Origin: Erythrocercus mccallii
Lineage: Eukaryota > Chordata > Aves > Passeriformes > Dicruridae
Direction: 5' to 3'
NCBI GenBank assembly: GCA_013397435.1
Contig: VZRG01002387.1
Coordinates: 41,087-105,086 of the forward strand
DNA: 64,000 nucleotides
The position numbers were made by a program, and so were the translations under genes. Below are positions 50,701-62,700 of this stretch, in pieces (position 1 is the first letter of the stretch; every line of letters begins with the position of its first letter). A model generated the notes under the pieces. It did not search any database and was not told the DNA's origin. It saw nothing but the letters and a program-made list of their open reading frames with translations.

Positions 50701-53700
50701 ACTGCTGCCAAAAAAGCCTCATAACATCACTGAATGGAATACCTGCTTGACCACTCTAATCCAAATAGCTTCACATTCACAGTGATCTTGGTAAGAAACA
50801 ACTGTGAAATCCAGGAGTACGTGAAGCATTTCCATCAGCTCTTAAAAGGAATAAGGATGTCTCAGAGTGCAAATACAAAGAGAAAGACAGTTCTTGTCGA
50901 GATAAGAAAACAAAATTAAAACCTAGCAGCCTTGATTTGTCACGGACAAGGGCACATCCTGTGCCAACAGCCTCAACTCTGCTGCCCTGCAACCATTCTG
51001 CTCCATTTACTGGAGTACATTGGTTTATATAAGCATGTACTAAATACAGAGATGAAGCTTTCTGCAGTTTGAACCTGAAAGACATTTTTGTAGTATTATG
51101 CAAAGAAGGACAAAATATGCAGATTTTAGAGTGAAAGTTGTAGCTGTAGAAAAAGGAAAGAAAGATAGCTCACGTAGGAGCTCACCAGAATGGCTGCACA
51201 GAACAGAGGTAACACACCACTCTTGGAAGAAAAGCAAATGTTGTAAGTCATTAGCATAACAAAACCTTTTTCTTCTGAGCTGCAATTTCTGCTGCAACTA
51301 GCATCAAAAATCCTATCAAACACCAGTGATAGCAACACTTACCTTACACCTATAAGTAGTGCTATCAGCATTGAACAAATAGGATCTGCTATCATTAGGC
51401 CATAGTTCTGCATCAGTATAGCAGATATGATTACACCAATACTTCCCAGCGTGTCTGCCACAATGTGCAGAAATACACCTGTAAGAGATCAAGTGATACC
51501 ATTACAGCTTGCTATTCTTAAAGCTAATGGAGCAATTCAGGAGTGTTTTACAAAAAGGAGTTTCAAGAATTAGATAACATGATCTATACTTTTTAAATTT
51601 GTGGTCATTTTTGGGTCAAACACCCAAAGATTTTAATGTATTTGTAGAATATGGGCCATTTGAAGAATTTACATTCTGTTATGCACTTAGCAGTAATGGG
51701 TATTTTAGAGCAAAGCTATTAACTTGAACTGTGATTAACAGCTGCAGCTAAGACTTTGTTCATTCAATATCCACTTACTAAAGTACAAAACCTCATATTC
51801 CCTGATGCCTACAGTAGGTGAGTTCTGTATAAGATGGACAGACCATTAACAGAAACAGTTCTGTAACAGTTTGACACGAGCTAATGTTTAAATGACAACA
51901 CCTTCTAGAAGTTATTTGGCAGGGAAATCCAAGACAAATAGTTTTAAGAATTAAACAATACTGTAGATATGAAAAGCCTTACTCTTATTCTGAAGAACAA
52001 CACTGCCTTCAAGTACAAAGAAACACATACTTTGCAGCTAGCCAAAGTTTAGCCTTTGGAGCTCTCTGCTGGCAGTGACTGGAAGTCATTCAGAAACAGC
52101 TTCTTGAATGCAATTCTCCAGACAGGTAATCCCATCTTGCTAAAACAACACACCACTATAAAACAGCTCTTTGAGGATTTCTCCAAGTCTACATTTGTAC
52201 TGGGTCTGGCTAGGACAGAGCTGGGTTCCTCCACAGCAGCTTGCATCAAGGCCTTCTGTTTCTCATGACCCCGCAGGAGGAAGGCTGGGGTGGACAAGCT
52301 GCTGGGAGGGCACACAGCCAGGCCAGCTGATCCAAAAGCACCAGAGGGACATTTCACACCATCCAACACCACGCTCCCCAATAAGACTAGAGTGTTGTCC
52401 TTCCCAAATAGCTGCTGCTCAGACTCCCCTAGGCATTGACCTGCTGGTGGGATGTGATCGCTTGTGAGTGATTGTCTTGACAGTGACTGTCTTCTCATCA
52501 CTAGGTGCGGTTTTTCCCTCAGTATTGAAAACTTAAAATAAAATCAGGTATTTTTAATATGCTTCAATTAAAATGAGTCTTTCATGAAAAGACTGATATC
52601 AAAAAGATATTTCAAATATCTTCAACTGAAGTACTGAGTATACATATACACAATACAGTGTACTGTAAATTCTGGATGAACTTGTAAATGTTCCTTCTCA
52701 AAGACTACAAACAAGCCAGAAAATCATCCAATAAGAAAAACCCTATGTACATTTTAATTACTACCTCCTACATCTCATAATTGTCTCCCTTTAACTTCTG
52801 AACATTTAAAAAAGCAAAATAAAACCAACAAACAGCCAACCAAAGCTCAAAACCAACATCTAAATTATCCATAACTAATGCTCAGGAGATCAGGGACTCC
52901 AATACTTCAAGAAATTTAGATGCATTACAATCTGATCTAAACCAACTTCAAGAGCTTGATGAAATGCAAGTTTTAAGCTCAGGTACTCTTTAACAATTAT
53001 ATCAATCTGCATTATATCAATCTGCATCTTCATGTTACAGAAAATACACTGCAATTAGGCTCCTTATGTTTCTGTTTCTAACCACTCCTTTCCTAGTTTT
53101 TCATCGATTTTTCAGCATCAAGAACAGAAGCTGAGCCCCAGCTTTTGAGATGTCTCTTTTAAACAACGTTGACATTTCATTACATTTAGACTTTTGTGAA
53201 AGTCCCAACACCTTGTCATGCACAGGATACAGCAGAGCTGTTTACAGGGGGAATGGAACTTCATTAAGTAGCTCCTTCGAGAAAAATGTGACATTTATCC
53301 AGAGGAACCCTCTAAAACAGATGTGTGACAGACCCAGGCAGGCAGACTGTTATAAAACCAATAAACGATCATATTTATTCTCATCGTACCTTGTAAAATC
53401 TGTTTGCTGGATCCAGCCATTACTTCAAGGGAATGGTCATCTGCAAAGGCAATTATTGACATATTAACCTAGACAAAGGCTTTCTCTAGTGGTCCTTCTG
53501 TTACACTCTTCCTTTCAGAAATGTCTTGGACAGACAGGCTGCTCACAATGAGCAGCTTTTACTCCAGCTATTGCTTTTTAATGCAGCAATTAAGTTAAAA
53601 GTCTTAAAATGCATTTTTTAAAATATAATATCGCTTTACACAATAGATTTCTACATAGGTAAAAATAAATTATCTACATTTCTTCTCAATTAAAACAAAC

Positions 53701-56700
53701 AGAGAGGTAAGATTGTGCTAGTATATAGCAAAATAAGACCCCTCAAGAACCCAAGCCATGAATGCAAGTGAGAAGAGTAGGTTCAAATAAATTTGCTAAC
53801 CAGAAATACTCCACTTAAGCAAGCATTTATACTTAATGTCAAAAAAGGAGAAGGAACAAATAAGTAAAAAAATCTCATCCAAGCAGATTAATGCCTCTGT
53901 AGCATTAATCTGAAAGATGTTTTAAGAAAAACTTGTTAAAGGATAGCAAAAGGCTTCTAGTGAAGATACACAATAATTTACACAACAGCTGATTTGAATA
54001 TCAAACTGCAAGACAGATAGTTACATTCACTGGTCTGCAAAGGTGGGGGCCATGAGAAAGGCAAGGAAGAGGCGGAAGCAGGGAGCTCCTGCTTTCCAAC
54101 CAAATTCCAGGAGAACTACTGGAAAACAAACGCCAATTTTCTAACAACAGTAAGGAAGGGACAAGTAAATATTTTTATACTCTTTGTCACCTCCTGTCTG
54201 CCAGTTCCCACACTACTCCTGCTCTGAATGTGCACATTTTGAGTCACGTCAGAGCTCAGTTTATGGCTTAGGCAGGAAGGACTGATGACCCTGCGTTACC
54301 ACAAGGCTTTCATTTGCATTGTTTCAAAAGGTGGTAGCTACACAAGCCCTTCTCCCACGGTGAAGGCTACTGAACATACTTTACATCAATGTCTCTTTTC
54401 AGATTGTTTGCCTTCATAGAAAAGATTTCAGCATAGCTAACATAACAAGTATCTTTTCCATAACCATCTTAAAACAGATTACAACTACACAAAACGGGTA
54501 AAGTCTTATTTGAGATCACAAACCAAGTGCAACTAACAACCCACAAGTACCCAAAGTTCACTGGTTCATTTTTCCTAATATATTGAGCTGTAAAAATATA
54601 TAAATGGAGAAGAGTAGCAAAACAGCTCAACTTTGTCAATTGATTTTATAGAAAAAATTGAAAAAGGACACTTGATAAGTAATTTCACTATATTGCAATA
54701 GCATACAGCTGTTCCATCTTTTGCCAACACACAACATTACAGTGTACACTCAAAAACCAAAGGTAAAGCAAAATCTTTAAAAACCAACATTGAAATTACT
54801 GCAAGTGAAACACAAAATGAGTCTCAAAACATGGTGGGGGCAGAGCATACCAGACATTAATGAAGCTGCTTCCATGTATGATCACAACAAGCTGACAACA
54901 CTCTCTTTTTATTTTTCAGTAAGTTATTAATTGCAGATTTAGACTGAGTCAGGATGGTCTATGATATCAATTCAGCACTTACCATGACAATAATCCTGAC
55001 CATGAGAGTGTCCATGGCCGTGACCATGAGTGTGTCCATGGGAATGTTTATGTTCATGGCTGTGTCCATGATCTCCGTGACTGTGCCCATGGCTGAGACC
55101 ACCATTAAATAGAGAATGACTGTGCTCATGCCCTATAAACAAATAGCACCATCAGAGTGAATTTATGAATACAATCATGATGAATAAAAGTACACTTACA
55201 TTTGTTTCTCAGCTACTCAAAACCTATTCATCTTTTAGGTCATCTTAAGGTATGGCTTTAAATAAGAAACTTAACACAAGCTGTTTGTCATCTACAGTTC
55301 TGCTATGTAGACATATTTTATATATACATAGACACATAAAATATACCAGGTTTGAGAAGTCAAGTGCTTTTATACATTTCCACTTCTGAGACTTGTGCTA
55401 GACAAAAATGTACACTTCATTAGATATAAGAATTTTTAAAATAGCTGTTTTAAGAAAGCAGAAATTGACTGTCATTTGTAGATTAAAAATTCAAGCTTAG
55501 ATTGCTGTTTAAAGACCAAAGACTATGCTCTTCCATCAGTCTATATGTTAAGTTTATATGTTGAGCTCAGAGACCCACAGGCTTTGCAGAAAACACTCCA
55601 GAGTGTTTACCATGTATATTTACGCAAATAAATTCTGCATTTCAATTCAAAAGACACTAAGTTGAGAAGCATCTGAAGCAGAATCATTTCATGCTTAAAA
55701 TTTAGTTCAAATACTATTTCTAAGTATTCCAGCCAGAACCTTGCTTATGTCTAGCTTAAATCTGTCCAAAACAATGCTCTGCAAATCTCCTTCAATAAGG
55801 TGCAGGAGAGTGCATGAACTCCAGAAAGCAGTTTCTGGACTCCTAGGTGCTCCAATTAATGGATATTAACATGAGAAGTACAACAGTGGCATACCAGGGC
55901 TGGTAATAAAACACAGAAGTCAACATAGAAAGAGATCACAGACTCATTTGGCTAGGATTGCCATTAACAAGACATCAAATGTAATACTGAGGTTCTCACT
56001 GGGACATAATAAGGTCCTGGAACAGAGGCTGCCAAGAAAGGAAACAATACTGGAAGTTACATCCTACCAGAGCCATGTGAATGCCCATGACCTCCATGCT
56101 GAAAAACAAATATTCCTATAAGATTTACAATGAATCCTAGTATAGAAACAGGAAGAAGTCTCTCATGATGCACATCGGGAGGCTCAAGTGCTCTCTGAAA
56201 AAAAAAATGAAACAAACCAAAAGCAAATGTAGAGTTTTACAATCCCTTTACATTATTAAAAGGCACTACAAAACTACTTAGATACAGTAATATTCTCATA
56301 CATAACATATGTATAGACATAATGAAAAATTACTTAGGACTTCCAATTTTTGGCATGCTACACAGACGAATTCTCAGTGTCTGAAAATAAAGTTCTATTA
56401 TTAAAGCTGTGAAAGTACAGTAGAATATTCTGAGAGTCTGGCTCAGTTTTATCATAAGATTTGGTTTTGCTGTAGGATGTGTCTCAACACAATCTCAATA
56501 CATTCAAGTTTGTGCCAGTATGTGAATTGCTTAAGTCACCTATTAGACTTCTAAGAGTCTAGAATGCCATTTCTTTCTTTCTCCTTAGAAAGGTGAGGCA
56601 ATGAGGGGAATGAAATGAAGACTTAGAACAAATTATGGCATTTTTTAGAAATTCTCAAATCTAGAATGATTTTTTTAAATTTTTACCCTACTTTTTCTGG

Positions 56701-59700
56701 ATTTTTTTCTCAATGAGACAGTACAAACCTAATGCAGTTTGCATCTGAAGCTAAATGTTGATGAGTGTAAATTACTACTGGCAAAGAAGAAAAACGTTCG
56801 CCATCTCCCCACAAGGATGAAAGATACAGGCAGTAAATAGCAAGACAAGAAAAAATTAAGCACAGTGGAATTTCAAAGTAACTGGGAGAAAGAGAGTCAC
56901 CATCACATGCAAAGAGAATATTTAGCATGGGAGCTCGGATCAGCAGGGAGAGAATTATATTTCAATATTACCCTTGACCCTGTCATGGTTTTTAATTTTT
57001 CTAGTAAGTTTTGCTCCTCTTTCTAGATTTGAAGTTTTCCCAGGATTTAAGGCAATTTCAGCCCAGCTTTAACTGATTAAGTATTTACAAGCCTATAAAT
57101 GTAGAAAAATGTTCAGTGTAGAAAAAGCTCTTCCCAATTCTCTGTTAATAAAAAAAAAACCCTCAATAGACTTACTCTGAACTAGAAGTCTAAACAAATC
57201 TATAGTGTGTTTCCCATTAAAAAATACAAGCATTAATTCAAGCTGATTAGAAATATTTATCAGTTTTACTCTTAATCCTTGATGTTGCCCTTAATGTCAA
57301 AACCTTGAAATTATTTCCCGAATCATCATGTAAAAAAAATGCAAGAAAAGAGACCTTGTAAATGTTTCAGCTATTACTACTTGCCATTTATATCAGGCTT
57401 CAAGATTTGGAGGACATTGCTCTTTCTTTAACAAGCTGGTCCAACTTCTCTGCACGTTACTTATGAGTAACTTCTGTGAATGACTACTTTGGGCCTTTCT
57501 TTCTTGGGCCTCATTTATTCTTTAACAATGAGAAGTGAAGATCTTTCTAAGACATTTTTAAATGGATGACAAAAAAAGACAGGCTCCATCTCACATAATC
57601 ATTACACATAAACAAAATACACTATTTCAGAAGCTAGTACAGATGCACTGAAAAAGCTGTGTTTCTCTGTCATGAAACAGCAATTTCAGATGGCCCTATT
57701 CTCTGTTCAAATCACAGATTTTTAATCAATTATGAACATAATTTAAATTTTAATTTAATTTATTAATTTCAATAATTTATTCCTATTACAAGCAGAAATA
57801 TTTATCCATATTAATTATAGAATGTAATAGTGTAATTGATTTCGTAACATACCTCAACACCTTCAGAAAAAATGAAGAATGCTGTAAAGATGAGGAATAA
57901 ACCATTTACGAAACCAGCAAGCACTTCTGCTCGAACATAACTGCAGGAAACAAAAAAAAAGTAATAGCAGATATTACCATTTTCATTTAAATGCTGAAAA
58001 TTAGAGCTTAAGAGACTGGAGTGCAATCTTCTAGTTCTCAAACAGTTATATTACACAGGAATTGACTAAATGGAAGATGGCATCTAAATTACGGATGAGT
58101 ATATAAAACTGACCATGTGTACTTTGACAGAAACTACCAGATCCAGATCAGCCATTCCCTGATCTAGATGAAAGAAAACTTTCAATAAGTCAAAATATTT
58201 CCATTTAAGATTATGTCTACCTTGAGTTGTGATATAAATGTAATTTGGAAGCCACAAACTAAGATAAGCACGCAAAATCTAATCAAAGGTTTCTGGTGCT
58301 ATGTTTAATATCAAACAAACATGTATTAATTTGCTTCCCCTCTAGAAGGTGCATTTTCACTAAAAGTTTTAAGTAGAAATTATTTTAAACATCAAATTTT
58401 GACAATTACAAACTGCCAGGTTAGAATAATATGTAATTTCAATGCAGCAAACATCAGATTTAATAAAGTGTGGCTGTTCTCTGATAAATGGAACACCAGC
58501 AGTTTAAATGCTCAGCAGTAATTAATACAGAATGTGCTTTCACTGCAATTAGTTCATGGTACAATTCTCTAAATTGATTTCGATGCACACTGGAGCTTCA
58601 ACCTAAACTAAACTGTGCTTTAAGTTTCAAACTATGTGATTCACACTTAAGCAAGGCAGCTTAAGCTAAATGCTGACAAGTCAATAATGCCCATGCCTCA
58701 TTTGCTGTTAATCAGCATTACCAATTAATAATATTGTACCACCAGTATTGTTTTATAGGGCACAACTGCCATGTTCAGTGGAACCAAATGCCTGTCAAAT
58801 ACCAGCAGGTAAATCCAGCAAGGGCAGTATGGGATGACACACCTCAGCCTTGAGGATTTGTGTTAAAGGCACTCTCAGCTCCCAGATCCTGCTGCTTCCA
58901 AGAATCATGGCTTATAATCTCCAATGCAGCATCACTGAGACTTGGCTCCTTTCAGTTGTAACTTTCTGTTCCAAAGGAGGAGTGGGATACCAGCAGTCTG
59001 GGAATCCCTGTAACACTCCTCACTGCACTGTGAGGACAAATCCAGGATGTGGCTGCTTGTTCTTCACTGCTGCCATTAATACACAGCAATGCAGGGCAAC
59101 TGTCTGCTCTCTAACTTGTTTCCAAGTATGATCAGAGAGATCTTGGAAGTGATAAACCTTCTTCCCAAAAGCAATGCCTTCATATTTTTATTATTTCTAT
59201 TAACTTAGATGTTTACATGACTCACCTTAAAAAAAACCCCTCACTTTCAACATAGCATTTCCACATTCTGCAAAAAGCTTTTGTTTGTAAGAGAAAAATT
59301 ACTACCTAAGCATTTATTATAATACAATAAGGTAACGGCCTGAAGTTTCTTACCCATATGAGAAAGCATCATTTGACCTCCATTTTGAAATAACTGAAGC
59401 TGCTAATCCAGCCAATAGAGCAGTACAGTCAAAAAACATATGAAAAGAATCTGATATTAGACCTAAACTGAAAGAGAACAGGAAAAAAGTGTTATGTTCC
59501 ATATGCTACATGGATGAAAAAAACCCCACAGATATTAATCTTTTACACACTAGCAGAATACACTGTGTTTCTAAGCTTCCAGGCATGGTTTTGTTAGCAC
59601 AGAGGAGAAATCCATGCTTCATCACCAACACAAATATGATGCCAAAACAGCTTGTGTCAGCTTAGAGAAGGCACTTTGGAAGAGTGCTTGGCAAAAAAAT

Positions 59701-62700
59701 CCTCCTAGTGTATGATTTTGGTGACAATGAAAGGTGTTCCACAGACACAAACCAGAGTCCCCCGAATAGACGTAACCACAGTCACATCTCTCATCAGCAT
59801 AATTCAACTTTAAATCTTTGCCTTAGCAGTGGCAAGCCACTGACTAGGAGATGCACACCTCTGACATTTAGAGGCTGAAGAAATAGGAAGCTGAGAGACC
59901 ACATCTTAAATGGCTTGTTTCAAAGACCAATGCACAGCTATTTGTCAATCTTGACTGAGAAACACAGTTAAAGTAAACCAGCATGCTAAAAAGTTCAAAG
60001 CAACTTAAATTAGTTCATGAGTTAGCCAGTCAGTAGAACAGTATCAGTTTGTAGGCTATAGGTAAACTGGGGTTAACACCACACACAAGCATTGCCAAAA
60101 TTTTCCAAATTACTCATGAACAGGTTCTGTAAGTCTGAAGGGAAGTGTTTGCAATGAAACTGAAAAAAATGCTTCATATTTTAAAAGACATTTGATAGAG
60201 AGGTACTGTTGAGCAATTGCTAAGCAACAGTCCCAAAAGTTCCATTTTCCCTGTACTTTGGTTATCTGAGAATAATTACATATACAGCTCAGTTCTTGGA
60301 AACTGAAGCATAAGAAGCAATAACTGGTTTAACAAGTTCTATAGGATAGACACATATTCAGGTTGAAGTCAAATACAAAGTTTCATTAGCCAAAGTTCCA
60401 ACCACTTCACATTAAAAAGCCAATCAATTTCAGCCTTACTGAAAACAATTACAAGATTAATCTTGAATGTTTCAGATGAAACACTCAACAGTGGAAGAAG
60501 TGGCTTTAAAGGAGAGGAAAGACGAAGTGTCTTGCTCTATATATTTATATATATACTTTATGGACACATATAGAGTTATACATACACACAACTGTAACAT
60601 TTAAGACAGAGGGATGATAGCATGGTATATTGTCTTTAGGTGCTGTACCCACCAAAGCAGGAGAGATGAAGCTACTCTGATCAAACTTTAAAACAAGACC
60701 CATAGGTTGGATGCCTATGAAGCAGCAAAATGGAATTCAGCATGAAATTCTTGAAGGGTTTTGGTGACATCTTCCCCTTCTCCAAAACCAGGCGACATCT
60801 TTAGGGAAACAGCTTATTTTAGGTTTGGTTATGAGCAATTAGGAAGATCCAGTGAGGGAAAAAACCCACTACAAACCATATCAAACATTCAGGCAGAAGT
60901 AACCCTAAGATGTACTGATTATGAAATGGAAGGAATAAGTACGGCCAAGCAGCAAGAGAGCTACTGCTTTCTGAGGTGTTTGGGTTTTGGAGGTGGTTTT
61001 TTTGGGGGTTTTGTGGTTTTTTTGGTTTTTTTTTTTGGTTTGTTGTTGTTGCTGTTGTTGTTGTATTTTTTGTTTAATAGAACCTTCTGGGAAAGAGAAG
61101 TGTATAAGGACTGCTACTCTAACAAAATCCCATACAGGTTCTATAATCAGAAATTTTGCAGCAAGTTACCACGGCACCGTACTCACACCTGCAAATCTCT
61201 CTAAGGCAAGACTTACCTTAGGTGCAACACCAGTACAGCTGTGCTGCTTTCAAGACCTAAGCTAACAGTTCCAGGTGACCAGAGGCACGAGGATTTATCA
61301 GCAGGGGTCAGCAGACTGCATCTGCAATGCAATTCACCTCATGGCATAACGGTGCTCTGTATCATAGGTACAGCTACAAGTCATTGAGCTGCACAAATGG
61401 CAGGAAGCCTGGTAAGAGACCAATCTCATTACATCTGAGGTCTTTTTAAAGTGGCCTGTAAAGTAATAGGACCTTAGAAAAAATGGGTGCAGAGAGATTA
61501 CTAATCAAGTGATCCAGTGAACGACCAGCAATGCAGTGAACCACCAGCAACACGGGATGCATGCAAGAACTCCTGTAGAACCAGACATATCACCCAGAGT
61601 AGAAACTAGTAGAAACCCTGTACTCAACACAGTGTGTCTAAACATACTTCCACAGCTGATTTAGTTTAACATCAAATAAACAAATGTGCATGCATAGCAA
61701 ATTTCAACCTTAAACAAGCCAACAAGCCTCTCAGCCAGCAAACTCGTGACCAGTGGCAGAACTCGAGGAAACAGCATGAAGTTGAGTTGGAGGAGGTTTA
61801 GATTAGACATTAGGAAAAGGTTTTTCATGCAGAGAGTAGCTGAGCACTGGAACAGGCTCCCCAGGGAAGTAGTCACATCACCAAGCCTGATAGAGTTCAA
61901 GAGGCATTTGGACAACAATCTGTTGTGAGCTCAGGAAACAATCTATTTGGCAAACAGAACCTCAGGAGAATTTCTCACGTGAGGAGCAATGGAACTGTGT
62001 CCTCAAAATGACAAAATGATTCTCCCTATAGGGTTCTTTGTTTGCTTGTTACATGTTTGCTCTTCCAAGGCATGACCTTTCTGCTTTGACTGAAGACATT
62101 CCTCATCAAATTCTCTGCTACCTCCTCTACTAAAGAATTGCTTGCCACTGTTTTGCTCTAGCCCAAAATCTAGACTTAGAGATACTCAAAACTAGTGATT
62201 TGATATATAAACAAAAGGTTCAACTAATGGCTATGTAGTAAATCCTAATTCTTAATCTCAAGTATGAACAAAACTAAGCATCATCTGAATTCCAATATGC
62301 AACGTTCTTCAGTGACAAAGTTCTGTAAGTGTCACTGAAGTTTTTCAGTTTAACTATCTCATATACAGGACTTTTTAAGGTCACACTACCAAAATAAATT
62401 GTTATGTTTAAAAGACAGACATCAGAACAAAGTCACATGAACACAAAGCTCTTTATATCAGAACAGCTAAGAAAAATATTTACATCTGCTGAGTTATTAG
62501 AAAAAAACCCATACTCAAATAGACAGACTATGCATACAATAACCCTCACACAACTGCAAAGCGAATCAACGTCAAAGCCAAAACCAAACACATTCAAAAT
62601 GGTCTGGGTGCTGCCAAGATAGTCTGTGCCCATGACAGCACTGCATACTCACTGGTGCCACAGTAGCAATTACTGTAATCAAAGTTGAGGATTTTATAGT

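Larger units (their letters stand above)
51479..53389 (-). other. SLC30A7 intron 7
   Basis: 1.9 kb intron containing a plus-strand solo LTR fragment (52194-52470) and a 15-bp tandem duplication (52996-53025). Confidence 0.75.
53441..59353 (-). other. SLC30A7 introns 3-6 region
   Basis: Introns 53441-54982, 55133-56067, 56195-57852 and 57941-59353 between the exons coding the membrane segments and His loop. They are AT-rich; 57724-57790 is almost pure A/T. No mobile element or RNA gene was recognised. Confidence 0.72.

Noticed and set aside
52049..52501. 150-codon minus-strand frame
   Set aside because: It lies antisense over the LTR fragment and its flanks, and has no recognisable protein.
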